Source: Notolepis coatsorum
Lineage: Eukaryota > Chordata > Actinopteri > Aulopiformes > Paralepididae
Length of the DNA: 64,000 nt
Assembly (NCBI GenBank): GCA_963971535.1
Contig: OZ020599.1
Coordinates: 100,409,480-100,473,479, forward strand
Direction: 5' to 3'
Positions 53,150 through 64,000 of this stretch are shown here, one piece after another. How positions within the stretch are numbered: position 1 is the first letter of the stretch; each line of letters opens with the position of its first letter. The notes under the pieces were generated by a model that ran no database searches, was not told where the DNA came from, and saw nothing but the letters and a program-made list of their open reading frames with translations. The position numbers and the translations under genes were made by a program.

Positions 53150-53755
53150 TTTGTTATTTACCAACGATTCCCGGATTTTTGCCAATAGGGCCCCTTTTTA
53201 AATCCTTTCTATCACCACCTTTTATGTAAAGGAATCGCGTGAAATCGGCTCGTTGAGATAGAAAGATTAAATATTCATGAATTGCTCTGTAATAGGCTAA
53301 TTGGAGCGGACAGAATTCCATTTGATCCTCTCCAGTTGAATTACTGGTATCATTGGCTTGCAATGCTTCAAATACATCATTAAGAGAGAAGGGATCATGG
53401 AAGTGCAACTGAGAAGCACGTTTCATACTGCACACACACTCACACTCATCATCAATCATTTATACTCTGAGACGTCAAAGTGGTGGCGAAGGTTTGCGAC
53501 GCCTACATCATGCAGCTGGGCCAAAAATGTAACCGCTCATCAAATCAAAGCGAGCTGATGCGGACAGTGCAGAGCTGTGATTGGCCCCTGGGCTGGGCTG
53601 GGCCTCGCATACTTTACCATTTATTATCTCAGGCGCTTGGTCGGAGCGTTCCATTATCGATTGGGATTAACTCCATTACAAACATGGACCAAATCGTGAT
53701 AAAAAGACTGGCAGAGGAAGTCAGAAATTTGTAGAACACAACGCAGTACAGCCAC
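53150..53755. other. Single-copy island, candidate conserved non-coding element
   Basis: About 600 bp with no transposon motif, balanced composition and homeodomain/POU-like words (ATTAAATATTCATGAATT, GGCTAATTGG) plus two ATTGG CCAAT-type boxes. A minus-strand frame of 101 codons and plus-strand frames are open, but I recognise no protein. It lies 8 kb beyond the candidate first exon. Confidence 0.35.
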
Positions 53756-53949
53756 CTAGTGGTTCAGTGGTGTACTGGTGGAAGTGTATGTCGGCTCCCA
53801 CGCGACAACGTTGAAGCCAGAGCCATATAAAAGCATATAAGCATAACCCTTTCACTGCCACACTACAGAAGGTTAACCCTTTCACTGCCACACTACAGAA
53901 GTCACTGCCACACTACAGAATGTTAACCCTTTCACTGCCACACTACAGA

Positions 53950-54032
53950 AGGATAGGCGAAGGGAGAATTGGCACAGCGAAATTGGGATGGGAGAAAAAG
54001 AGGAGAAAAAGTGGATAAAAAAATAAGGTTTT
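53950..54032 (+). mobile_element. SINE tail fragment within the minisatellite
   Basis: GAAGGGAGAATTGGCACAGC..GAAATTGGGATGGGAGAAAA..GAAAAAGTGGATAAAAAAAT matches the 3' end of the SINEs at 20533 and 39232. Only the last ~80 bp is present. Confidence 0.75.
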
Positions 54033-54714
54033 AAACCATTTCACTACCACACTACAAAGGGTTAACTCTTTCACTACCACACTACAGAAGATTAACCCTT
54101 TCACTACCACACTACAGAATGTTAACCCTTCCACTACCACACTACAGAAGGCTAACCCTTTCACTACCACACTACAAAGGGTTAAACCTTTCACTACCAC
54201 ACTACAGAAGGTTAACATTTCACTACCACACTAAAGATGGTTAACGCTTTCACTACCACACTACAGAAGGTTAACATTTCACTACCACACTAAAGATGGT
54301 TAACGCTTTCACTACCACACTACAGAAGGTTAACACTTCACTACCACACTACAGAAGGTTAACCTTTCACTACCACACTACAGAAGGTTAACCTTTCACT
54401 ACCACACTACAGAAGGTTAACCTTTCACTACCACACTACAGATGTTTAACCTTTCATAAGTTTCATTACCACACTGCAGAAGGTTAACCTTTCACTACCA
54501 CACTACAGATGTTTAACCTTTCATTACCACACTGCAGAAGGTTAACCCTTTCACTACCACACTACAGACTGTTAACCTTTCACTACCACACTACAGACTG
54601 TTAACCTTTCACTACCACACTACAGACTGTTAACCTTTCACTACCACACTACAGACTGTTAACCTTTCACTACCACACTACAGATGGTTAACCTTTCACT
54701 ACCACACTACAGAC

Positions 54715-55192
54715 TAGGGATGTCCGATATTATCGGCCGACCGATATTATCGGCCGATATCGGCAGTAAAATGTGATATCGGAAAATATCGGTATCTGTA
54801 AAAATAAATAAAAAACAATAACAATATATATATATTTTTTTTTATATAAAAACATTTATTTCACCTTTATTTACCCAGGCAAGCAAGTAAGAACCAATTA
54901 TTATTTTATTTATTGTCAAAGTATGCATGTTGGTTTAATTCAACAACAAGAGATATGTAATGTTAAATTTTACTTTTTTAATGATCATATTTTGCACAGA
55001 TAATGCTTACATTTAGAAAGCCTTTTGAATGCATCCAGTGAAATTATTAGTTACCTGAAATTATTCAGTTTTTTGGGGGGGAAACCCTGCATATATCGGT
55101 ATCGGTTGATATCGGTATCAGTATCGGAAATTAAGAGTTGGACAATATCGGAATATCGGTATCGGTAAAAAAGCCAATATCGAGCATCCCTA
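54715..55192. mobile_element. hAT-type MITE inserted in the minisatellite
   Basis: Exact 8-bp duplication CTACAGAC (54707-54714 and 55193-55200), which is part of the repeat monomer. Ends TAGGGATGTCCGATATTATC and CAATATCGAGCATCCCTA. It is longer than the copy at 44477-44758 by an internal segment. Confidence 0.94.
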
Positions 55193-55584
55193 CTACAGAC
55201 TGTTAACCTTTCACTACCACACTACAGAAGGTTAACCTGGCTTTCACTACCACACTACAGACTGTTAACCTTTCACTACCACGCTATATACAGTTAACCT
55301 TTCACTACCACACTACAGAAGGTTAACCTTTCACTACCACACTACAGAAGGTTAACCTTTCACTACCACACTACATATGGTTAACCTTTCACTACCACAC
55401 TACAGAAGTTAACCTTTCACTACCACACTACAGATGGTTAACCTTTCACTACCACACTACAGACTGTTAACCTTTCACTACCACACTACAGAAGGTTAAC
55501 CTTTCACTACCACACTACAGAAGGTTAACCTTTCACTACCACACTACATACTGTAGTGTTCTGTAGTGTATAGTGGAATCGGAG

Positions 55585-56095
55585 AGTAGGGTTGCACAAT
55601 ACATCTATACTAGAAGAGTACCACGATACCCAGCCGTTAAAATCCGTCCAATACTCCATTTTATTAGTATTGAATTGATACTTTTAGAATAATAGCCTGA
55701 TGTATTTTCTATGAGTTGAGTGACTGGAGTAGTGTGTGTGTGTCTGTGTGTGTGTTCGCAAGCTTTGCGTAGTGGGTGTGTCAACAGTGTCAGCTGATTT
55801 TAAGTAGCCAGAGCCAGACAGAGATTAGCTATGTAGCTCAGCAGTGGTAACAAAATTATAAAAAAAATAATTTGGGAGGGGGGAATTTTAGTTTCAACAG
55901 CGTCAACATATTGTATGTTATTCTATTAATAAAAAATATTTCATAAAGAATTTTCCATGTTCTGTCATCTAATATGAAATATTCCATTAGTCCTGATGTT
56001 TTAGGTTTCGTGACCGGTATCAGTATACTTTAGGACAGTATCGGTATTGAAGTCAAAATGTTGGTATCGTGAAAACAACAGTATCCATCCGCGTG
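55585..56095. mobile_element. hAT-like fragment, TAGGGTTGCACAATA left end
   Basis: TAGGGTTGCACAATACATCT at the left and ATCGTGAAAACAACAGTATC at the right, with TACCACGATACC-type words, resemble a MITE. The terminal bases at the right are not recognisable. Confidence 0.5.
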
Positions 56096-56160
56096 ACAAT
56101 GTATTTCCATTCAGCCGACATCACGGTTGACGCACAGCGTTACTCTCTCATCACGTACAG

Positions 56161-56502
56161 CAGGGTTCTCACAAGGTCCTTGAAGTGCTTAAAGTGCTTG
56201 ATTTTTGACAAAAGCCAAGGCCTGGAATTCCTTGAAAACAGCAATTTTTTAACAAGGTGCTTAAAAAGTCATTGAAATTCAAATCAACCATTTGCATTGA
56301 ACGTTTTGTTCATCCATGATCAAATTGTTCTGAATCAAGAAATTGTTTTCTTTGTTCTGTTTTAATCAAATCTGACGAGTTGCTGTCTCGTGCCGCTACA
56401 ACTGATTTTCCTCATTTCTTCGCGTGTGAAATTAACAATAGTGCTTAGAAAAGTACTTAAAAGTCCTTGAATTAAATTGAGCAATGTCTGTGGGAACCCA
56501 GG
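56161..56502. mobile_element. hAT-like MITE, CAGGGTTCTCACAAGGTCC
   Basis: Left CAGGGTTCTCACAAGGTCCT, right CTGTGGGAACCC; the interior shares CCTTGAAGTGCTTAAAGTGC-type sequence with 3467-3737. The target duplication is not clear. Confidence 0.68.
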
Positions 56503-57595
56503 GTATGCATGTGTGCGCAAAGGGCACTCTGAGCTACACACAGCGCGGACCGCAGCCCCCCCCCCCCCTCCCACACCCCTGCGTGATTAAACCCTGCGAC
56601 GCTCTATGACACCATGTCTGTGTCCTTGTTCTAATGGATGCTCGCTCGGCATCAGCACAGTGTTTGTCGAAGGCAGAGCAAATCTCGTTCTGTTTGGAAA
56701 TCATACAGTCACCATATTTAATGTGTGAGCAGGGAATTAGTGGTTTTGTTTTTTGTTTGAGTTTTTAACCGCTTTCCAAAACTGTTGCCGGGTTTGAGTA
56801 GGAGCTAGTATTATAGTATATAATAGTATATATATATATATAATAGTATTTCTATTGTTTTCTAAACGGTAGCCAGCCCAGCTTGCAGGATCACCCGAGT
56901 GTCTGGTACAAGACTTGGGACGGTTCTTTTGTTTCAGCAGAGCTGGCAAGTGGCAACTTGTGTGAGAACCAGTTAATAATGTTTTTTATTCTACGATATT
57001 TGTATTTTTGAATACTGCATTTTTTTCCCAATAACTAAAATAAAGGTGTTTGTACTCTTATCTTAATGTATTGATCTATTTTTCTTTACTGCCGGCTCCC
57101 TTATTTAACTTTTTAATTTCTAACTTTTATCTTTATTGTTTGTCTATCTCATTGCTTCGCTCTTTTCTTAACATTTTAACTCTTTCATCGTGTGTCCATT
57201 TTAGGTCCGTCTATTTTAACGTTTGTCTGACCTGAATTTCCCCAAGGAAACTTAAAAAAAAATATAAAAGCCCAGTGCTATTTGAACAATTAAAAAAAAA
57301 CTATTTATTAGGCTTAATGAACATCTTTCAATGCCACCCGCAGAGAGGTGGATTGTGTTTACCCTTTCAGAAGGCCTCTTTGTTTATAGGTCCAATCCTG
57401 AATCCAGGCATAAACAAAAGGGTAGCCCCCACATCTGAAAGCCTGTTTTGACACAACAGGTTTTTCTGTGCATCAGCAAAAGGGCTGATATACTGTTAGC
57501 CTAGGCCTAATTTAGTGGTCTAGGAAAATCTGAAGAAATCTATTTCACTCATTCTGTTGATGAATCGGTAAAGCCTAAATTAATACACAATTCAC
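56503..57595. other. Unassigned sequence
   Basis: Contains a short C run (56550-56568), a (TA)n at about 56828-56842 and a retroposon-like tail (CTGAATTTCCCCAAGGAAAC, 57232-57252). No gene. Confidence 0.4.
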
Positions 57596-57744
57596 TAGTG
57601 ATGCACGATATATCGGCCGTCGATATAATATCGGCCGATTTGGCCGTTTTTTTACACATCGGTATCGGTCCGATATCAAGATAGGGCCGATATGGGCATA
57701 TAAAAGATTTTTTTTTTCTTTCTTTTAACATGTTTTGGCCTTAA

Positions 57745-58215
57745 AGGGGAACTATCTTATAAATGGCCTTTTTGAGTGTTTAGCATTGTTTCCTAGCTAT
57801 GTGAACTTATATTAATATGATCTATGTCTCAAAATTCTCATATTGGCGCATTCTTCCAATTCTCCTCTCACAATATTCACCCTCACTGAACTGAGTCGTT
57901 TGAAAATGTGCCTATATGTGATGTCATATAGTCACCGCTGCATGTTAATGTTCAGGGGGGCCGGCACGGTGCCGTGGTTTAGGAGCCCAGGCTGCATGTT
58001 AATGTTCAGGGGGGACGGCACGGTGCCGTGGTTTAGGAGCCCAGGCTCAAAACAGCTCGAGATCTTGAGGTAGAAAAATGCTGTTTTTGAGGACTTGATT
58101 AGAAATACAAAACAATGAATAAAAAAAATATATATATTACAGAGGTGTTCCATAGACTCACAGGAATTGTGTAAAAGTGCCCAAATAGTGAAAGAAATAG
58201 TAAAATAGTTCCCCT
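57745..58215. mobile_element. TTAA-target MITE, AGGGGAACTAT ends
   Basis: TTAA at 57741-57744 and 58216-58219 with perfect inverted ends AGGGGAACTAT and ATAGTTCCCCT. It carries a 54-bp tandem duplication at 57941-58048 (CATGTTAATGTTCAGGGGGG..GCCGTGGTTTAGGAGCCCAG). Confidence 0.85.
57941..58048 (+). repeat. 54-bp tandem duplication
   Basis: Two adjacent 54-bp copies differing at about two positions, inside the TTAA element. Confidence 0.92.
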
Positions 58216-58952
58216 TTAAATCGTTTCAAAATATTTCATTTCTGAAAATAAGTTACAAAAGTAAAAAGATTATGCGTTTTGGCCTTAAAAAGGTGTTTTC
58301 TATACAGAGATATCGACATCGGTAAATATCGGTATCGGCCAGAACAGCAATATTAATATCGGTTATTGGTATCGGCCACAATTTTCACATCGGTGCATCA
58401 CTGCAATTCACCTACATACTCATCATGAAGTGGGCTATAGGCTAATAAATCCCTGCCCTAAGAGTAGTCTTTCCTGAAACTGGAAAGCATGATTTGGTTT
58501 AGAGTTGTTCCGATACCGATACCAGTATCGGAAATGCCGCCGATACTGCCTAAAATGCTGGTATCGGCGAGTACACGTAAATTCTAGCCTCCGATCCCAT
58601 GACGTCATTTATCTCCTGCCTAGAGTGAGGATTATAAAATGAACGTGTTTTAAAGTGTGATGCTGTTTGTCATTTTAACAGCAGATACACTTTCTTAAAT
58701 TCCATTGTCCCGACAGAGCGGTGTGACAGGGAGCTCGGACGGGATGTGTTTTCCTTGCTGGTGTTATGATAGCATTAGCTGAAAAGCTAGCTAGTTGGAA
58801 CAACATCCGCTTTAACGTTACATCAAATCAGATGATCGCCTGTCCTTTCTCCAGGACCTGACACTGTCCGTCTATCAACAATAATGCACCCACGGTGAAT
58901 CGTATTTAAGTCAAGTAGCTACTGACTAGCGTTAGCTGACTAACGTTATCAA

Positions 58953-59456
58953 TAGTGCTGTCAGGCGATTAAAAAAATTAATCTAATTAATTACAGGATT
59001 TGTAATTAATTAATCTAATTAATCGCATAACCATTTTAGGCCTTATATTCTATATTCTATAATCATATTTCAAATGGCATGTGTCCGGATGGCAGAATTC
59101 AGTACTGTATCTACAAAACCTTCTGTTTAATCATCTTCCATTTATTAATTTGCTTAGATTTTTCAGGTCTGGTCAATTTTAGCATGGTGTTATTCACAGT
59201 CAAAGATAAAAAAAATATGTAATTGATATTCTCATTTGGTTCATTACAATTTACTCAAGCCTAGTAACAGACACAGTATTTCTGACACTGGGAATACATT
59301 CCCTGAGATCCATAGATGTCCCTAGAATCAGATACCAAGAACATGCAAATGGTCATATTAAAAAAAAGTCTATAATGTGTATTCTACGTTCTTATGGAAT
59401 GAATGAGATAAAACAAAAAAAATATATCTAATTAACGCGATAAACTGACAGCCTTA
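58953..59456. mobile_element. hAT-type MITE, TAGTGCTGTCAGGCGATTAA family
   Basis: Exact 8-bp duplication GTTATCAA (58945-58952 and 59457-59464). Ends TAGTGCTGTCAGGCGATTAA and CGATAAACTGACAGCCTTA. TTAATCTAATTAATTA-rich. Confidence 0.93.
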
Positions 59457-59849
59457 GTTATCAAATGTCAATGCGGGGAAGACGAGCTAGGTCAGCTAGC
59501 TTAGCTTGATAACGTTACCGTGGCTAAAGTTGGTGCTATTCATAATCCAGCAATAATGGCTGCAGCCCTGCAAGCAAAGTACAGCAAGTTCCAAGTGCCA
59601 AAGGATAAGAGTCTGAGGCGGAGTCTCAAAAGAGAATGTTGAATATTTATTTTGCATCGAAAATCACAACATAAACGGTAATACTAGCTACTAGCTTACA
59701 GACTGGGTAGCGAGTGCAACACCGTCTAACGTCCGTGCGGATCATTGGAGTAGGGTATATCTGCAGTGCTGCAGCCCCATACTCATTGATTAATGATACT
59801 AATACTAATCTATACAATCACCTGTTGTTGAATAAATACCATTACTTGG

Positions 59850-61345
59850 TTACCTGGACAAGAGGCAGGGGAACTATGTGAGAATGCTATTCATCGACTA
59901 CAGCTCGGCATTCAATACCATAGTCCCCTCCATACTCATAGCCAAGCTCAGGGACCTGGGCTTGGGCTATGACCTCTGCCAGTGGGTCTTGGACTTCCTG
60001 ACTGGCAGACCCCAGGTGGTGAGAGCAGGCAACTGCACCTCCTCATCCATCACCCTCAACATAGGGGCCCCCCAGGGCTGTGTTCTGAGTCCCCTCCTCT
60101 ACTCCCTGTACACACACGACTGTGTGGCTCAGCGGAGTAGCAATACAATCGTCAAATTTGCTGACGACACAGTGGTGGTGGGCCTGATCTCTGCCAACGA
60201 CAAGAGGGCCTACCTGGAAGAGGTCAAGGTCCTGGCGGGATGGTGCCAGGAAAACAGCCTCTCCCTGAACGTCAGCAAAACAAAGGAGATGATTGTGGAC
60301 TTCAGGAGGTCGGGGGTCAAGGACTACAGCCCCCTCAGCATCGACGGGGCACCGGTTGAGAGAGTCAACAGCTTTAAGTACCTCGGAGCCTACATATCCG
60401 AGGACTTGACATGGACCACACACATTGACAGTGTGGTGAAGAAGGCACGACAACGCCTCTACTTCCTCAGGCGCCTAAGGAAGTTCCAAGTCAGCCAGAA
60501 GATCCTTAAGAACTTCTACTCATGTACAATAGAGAGCATCTTGACCGGCAACATCACCTCCTGGTTTGGGAATAGCACTGCACAAGACCGAAGCAGACTA
60601 CAAAGAGTGACACGTTCAGCCGAACGCACAATTGGAGGGGGGCTCCCCACCCTCCAGAACATTTACTACAAGCGTTGCAAGGGCAAGGCTAAGAGAATCA
60701 TTAAAGACTCCAGTCACCCGAACAACTGCCTCTTTGAACTGCTGCGGTCAGGCAAGCGATACCGGAGTCTCAAGGCGAGCACAGAAAGACTCAGAAGAAG
60801 CTTCTATCCCCAGGCCATCAGGCTGCTAAACGAACAATGAATGAACACTACACAACAACAACCACCAAACGCACATAGCACACACATCCACACGCACACA
60901 CTCACTTTAAACAAACACACTGTAGCACCCACTCCACACACTTTATAGCACACACCCACTTTAAACAAACACACTGTAGCACCCACTCCCCACACTTTAT
61001 ATTTATGGATGAAGGATTGCACTACAACTCGTACACCTTACTGTAAATTGTACCTAAAATTGTACCTCATCCCATTTCTGCTTTGCACTAGATAGTACTG
61101 TACATTAGTACACTGCATAGTATTGTGTATTGTATATTATATGGTAACTCAGAACATTGTACATATGTCTATACCGAACACTGTGACCTCATTTTCTTCT
61201 TCTAAATTCATGCTATATTATGTTATTATGTTATTTGATACTATCTTGTCTAGCACAGTCTCTGGAGCGTAACAGTAAGAAGCATTTTGTATGAAAGTAT
61301 TCTGTACTTCTGTATGACAACTATTAAAGAACTTGAACTTGAACT
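59850..61345 (+). mobile_element. LINE (jockey-superfamily RT), 5'-truncated, best-preserved copy
   Basis: The frame 59878-60840 (320 codons, continuing the upstream [10 protein letters not shown]) has [24 protein letters not shown] (63-74) and [10 protein letters not shown] (FADD at 94-97). It ends [17 protein letters not shown]. The 3' UTR has ACACACTCAC runs and the tail AACTTGAACTTGAAC. All catalytic Asp residues are present, but the 5' half is missing. Same family as 40136-42941. Confidence 0.92.
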
Positions 61346-61371
61346 ACTTTCTAGATATTACTAAAAAACAG

Positions 61372-63403
61372 TAGAGTTGTTCCGATACCGATACCAGTAT
61401 CGGAAATGCTGCCGATACTGCCTAAAATGCTGGTACCCTCTAATTCTGTGCTCCGATACCATATGACGTAATTTATCAACAACACTGCGGTCTGCTGAGT
61501 GAGCATTATTATAAAACAAACGTGTTTTTAACCGACCGTGAATTAAAGTGTCAATGCCATTTGTCATTTTAACAGCAGATACTTTCCAGATACGTTGCCA
61601 TCGTCCCGACAGAGCGCTGTTGACGGGGAGCTCTGATGGGTTCGCTTGGTGGTGTTATTAGTAGAGATGTTCCGATACCATTTTTCCCTTTCCGATCCGA
61701 TTCCGATACCTAAGCTTTGGGTATCGGCCGATACCGATATTTATCCGATACCAGTGCATAAAAAAAATTTAAAAAAAAATTATATAAATTATACGTTTTT
61801 TTTTTTTTTTTTTTTCAGATACTGTTATACTGTTTTTTAGTAATAACTAGAACGTATAGTATTTATTCAACAACAGGTGATTGTATAGATTTGTATTAGT
61901 ATCATTAATCAATGAGTATGGGCTGCAGCACTGCAGATATACCCTACTCCAATGATCCACACGGACATTAAACGGTGTTGCACTCGCTACTCAGTGGCTC
62001 TGCAGATATACCCTATTCAGTCTGTAAGCTAGTGGCAGATAGAACGTTCATGTTGTGGTTTTTGATGCAAAATAAATATTCAACATTCTCTTTTGAAACT
62101 CCGCCTCAGACTCTTATCCTTTGGCACTTGCTGTACTTTGCTTGCAGGTCTGCAGCCATTATTGCTGGATTATGTGAATAGCACCAACTTTAGACACGGT
62201 AACGTTATCAAGCTAAGCTAACTGACCTAGCGCGTCTTCCCGCATTGATAACGTTAGTAATAGTCAGCTAACGCTAGTCCGTAGCTACTTAACTTAAATA
62301 CAATTCACCGTGGGTGCATTATTGTTGATAGACGGTCACGGACAGTGTTAGGTCCTGGAGAAAGGACAGGCGATCATCTGATTTGATGTAACGTTAAAAG
62401 CGGATGTTGTTCCAACTAGCTATCTTTCCAGCTAATGCTATCATAACACCAGCCAAACACAGCCCGATTCCCGTCCGAGCTCCCCGTCACACCGCACTGT
62501 CGGGGACAATGGAATTTAAGAAAGTGTATCTGCTGTTAAAATGACACAGCATCACACTTTAAAACATGTTCATTTTATAATCCTCACTCTCCGCAGGACT
62601 CGGCAGGAGATAAATTACATCATGGGATCGGAGGCTAGAATTTACGTGTACTCGCCGATACCGATACCAGCGTTTTAGGCAGTATCGGCGGCATTTCCGA
62701 TACCAGTATCGGTATCGGAACAACTCTAGTTATTAGCATTGAACAGCTAACCGAAAGCTAGCGTTAACTAACGTTAAAGTTTTAGCTTTAACGTACCTTG
62801 GCTAAAGTTGGGGCTATTCATAATCCAGCAATAATGGCTGCAGACCTGCAAGCAAAGTACAGCAAGTTGGCAAACGAGTATTCCAAGTTAAATCACATTT
62901 TCACCAGTAACGTTAGTCTTTCCATCTACCGGTAGCTCATGCTAGCTAACCTAACGTTAGCTCACGTTAACGTCGTCACTGATCGACCACCTCGCGTACA
63001 CAATTAATGACATGTTGCGGACAGCCATATCGGTGACAATGTTTAGCTTTTAGTGCCAAATGATAAGAGTCTGAGGCGGAGTCTCAAAAGAGAATGTTGA
63101 ATATTTATTGTGCAAAAATCACAACAAAAAAACTGAGCCTTGTGGAAGCAAGTGCAGCAACGAATAATGTCTGTGTGGAACTAATGTGCCAACAACCTTT
63201 CCGTGGGTGAACTCATTGAGATAGTTTTCAATTACTGATACTAATACTAATCTATACAATCACCTGTTGTTGAATAAATACCATTATTATTTTATTTTTT
63301 TATTTTTTTTTTAAATGTATGCACTGGTATCGGATCAGTATCGGTATCGGCCGATACCCAAAGCTTAGGTATCGGAATCGGATCGAAAAAATGGTATCGG
63401 AAC
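61372..63403 (+). mobile_element. hAT-like element X3, inserted in X1
   Basis: Starts TAGAGTTGTTCCGATACCGA and ends at AAAAAATGGTATCGGAAC, where the last seven bases of the family terminus (ATCTCTA) are cut off by the element at 63404. It hosts X2. Its interior (TGATAAGAGTCTGAGGCGGA..) is shared with X1 and X2. Confidence 0.8.
61662..62728 (-). mobile_element. hAT-type element X2, inverted relative to X1, inside X3
   Basis: Exact 8-bp duplication GTTATTAG (61654-61661 and 62729-62736). Ends TAGAGATGTTCCGATACCAT and GGTATCGGAACAACTCTA. Nearly the reverse complement of X1. No transposase; the short frames are not convincing. Confidence 0.93.
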
Positions 63404-64000
63404 TAGGGATGCCCCGATCGATCGGCCAGTGATCGGTATCGGCCAATATTCAGTATAAATATGAGATCGGTGATCGGTGATAATGCTTTATTTTCGCCGA
63501 TCGAAAAACATGATCCAATTCTTAGCGGAGATCTCACTGCAGACTTCTCTCTCAGACACACAGCTGCCTGCAGCGTACGGACTCCTCCCCCCCAGCCCCT
63601 CCCGCACTAAACAAGAGGCTATGCCTCGCAGTCTGCTATAGTCTGGTGCATGCGACGTGAGCTAACGTTGGCTACCTACCGAGCTAACGTTACTGTTTAA
63701 ACTAAATGACCCAGTGACTACATGAGGCATTGTCTAACGTTATCTAGCTGGCTAGCTACTGATAGCTGCTGATATCAACAAATGCTCCAGCAATAGTCGA
63801 GTGCATGATAAGTTACCTCCGTTGACTCGGTAGCTCACGTTAGCTCACGTTAGCTCTAAACTAAATAGTTCACTGAGGCGTTGTCTTAACGTTATCTAGC
63901 CGGCTAGCAGTAGCTACAGATAGCTCCTGATATCAATGTCTTATAACATTGATTCGATGCGTATTCAAGCTGAGGGCACGCTGAATGTGATTTATACCAA
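63404..64000 (+). mobile_element. hAT-like element, TAGGGATGCCCCGATCGATC left end, cut by window edge
   Basis: The left terminus TAGGGATGCCCCGATCGATC with GATCGGTATCGGCC repeats follows ATCGGAAC of X3. From about 63655 the interior matches 48130-48500 of the element at 47809-48841. The right end is outside the window. Confidence 0.8.

Larger units (their letters stand above)
53838..55556 (+). repeat. ~28-bp minisatellite, several dozen units
   Basis: Direct repeats of GGTTAACCTTTCACTACCAC then ACTACAGA, with variants CCCTTTCACTGCCAC at the left end and CCTTTCACTACC towards the right. The array is interrupted by a SINE tail (about 53950-54030) and a hAT MITE (54715-55192). The same monomer is at 1500-1680. 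Confidence 0.96.
57596..58403. mobile_element. hAT-type MITE, TAGTGATGCACGATATATCG family
   Basis: Exact 8-bp duplication CAATTCAC (57588-57595 and 58404-58411). Ends TAGTGATGCACGATATATCG and ACATCGGTGCATCACTG, with dense CCGAT/ATCGG motifs. A TTAA element is inserted inside. Confidence 0.92.
58500..61371 (+). mobile_element. hAT-like element X1 (TAGAGTTGTTCCGATACC ends), interrupted
   Basis: Starts TAGAGTTGTTCCGATACCGA. The sequence to 59849 is the inverse of 61860-62728. It is interrupted by a MITE (58953-59456) and a LINE (about 59850-61345), resumes as TCTAGATATTACTAAAAAAC, then is broken by element X3 at 61372. The right terminus is expected beyond the window. Confidence 0.82.

Noticed and set aside
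53154..53459. 101-codon minus-strand protein gene
   Set aside because: No recognised domain and no splice or promoter context. The plus strand is equally open, so a non-coding conserved element is preferred.
53838..55556. CRISPR array
   Set aside because: Direct ~28-bp repeats have no spacers; it is a tandem minisatellite.

Overview
The window is vertebrate nuclear DNA, almost certainly from a teleost fish. It holds two spliced protein-coding genes whose exons can be joined by eye with canonical GT..AG junctions and matching phases. Around them lies a dense mix of DNA transposons (hAT-type and TTAA-target), tRNA-derived SINEs and several LINE families of a fish-like kind. No bacterial, phage, CRISPR or operon structure is present.

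Gene 1 is ppp4r2 (protein phosphatase 4 regulatory subunit 2) on the minus strand. It has eight coding exons from the start codon at 25505 to the stop at 3052, 411 codons in all. Gene 2 is eif4e3 (class III cap-binding eIF4E family) on the plus strand. It has seven coding exons from 30344 to 35303, 222 codons, followed by a long repeat-poor 3' flank to about 38.06 kb that is probably its 3' UTR. The two genes are head to head, about 4.8 kb apart, and the gap is mostly LINE copies plus a ~590-bp inverted-repeat element directly upstream of eif4e3. A CRE/GC-box promoter-like segment with a possible non-coding first exon and GTAAGT donor lies at 45.3-45.5 kb on the plus strand. By human gene order (EIF4E3 followed by FOXP1 on the same strand) it could be a foxp1 5' exon, but no coding exon is visible to prove that.

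Layout: 1-3 kb, repeats and the inferred ppp4r2 3' UTR; 3-25.5 kb, ppp4r2 with introns loaded with transposons; 25.6-30.1 kb, LINE copies and a fold-back element; 30.1-38.1 kb, eif4e3; 38.1-45 kb, interrupted LINE/SINE/hAT mosaics; 45.3 kb, candidate promoter; 46-53 kb, SINE and hAT elements with clear target duplications; 53.15-53.75 kb, a single-copy island (candidate conserved non-coding element); 53.8-55.6 kb, a ~28-bp minisatellite; 55.6-64 kb, nested hAT-type elements continuing past the window edge.

Many insertions can be bounded to the base, because 8-bp (hAT), TTAA (piggyBac-like) or 8-22-bp (retroposon) target duplications are still readable. They give relative insertion orders up to five levels deep, inside ppp4r2 intron 6 and at the right end of the window. 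Transposon sequence also abuts functional gene parts: the promoter sides of both genes, splice-acceptor regions of ppp4r2 exons 7 and 8, the donor of exon 6, and the acceptor of eif4e3 exon 4.
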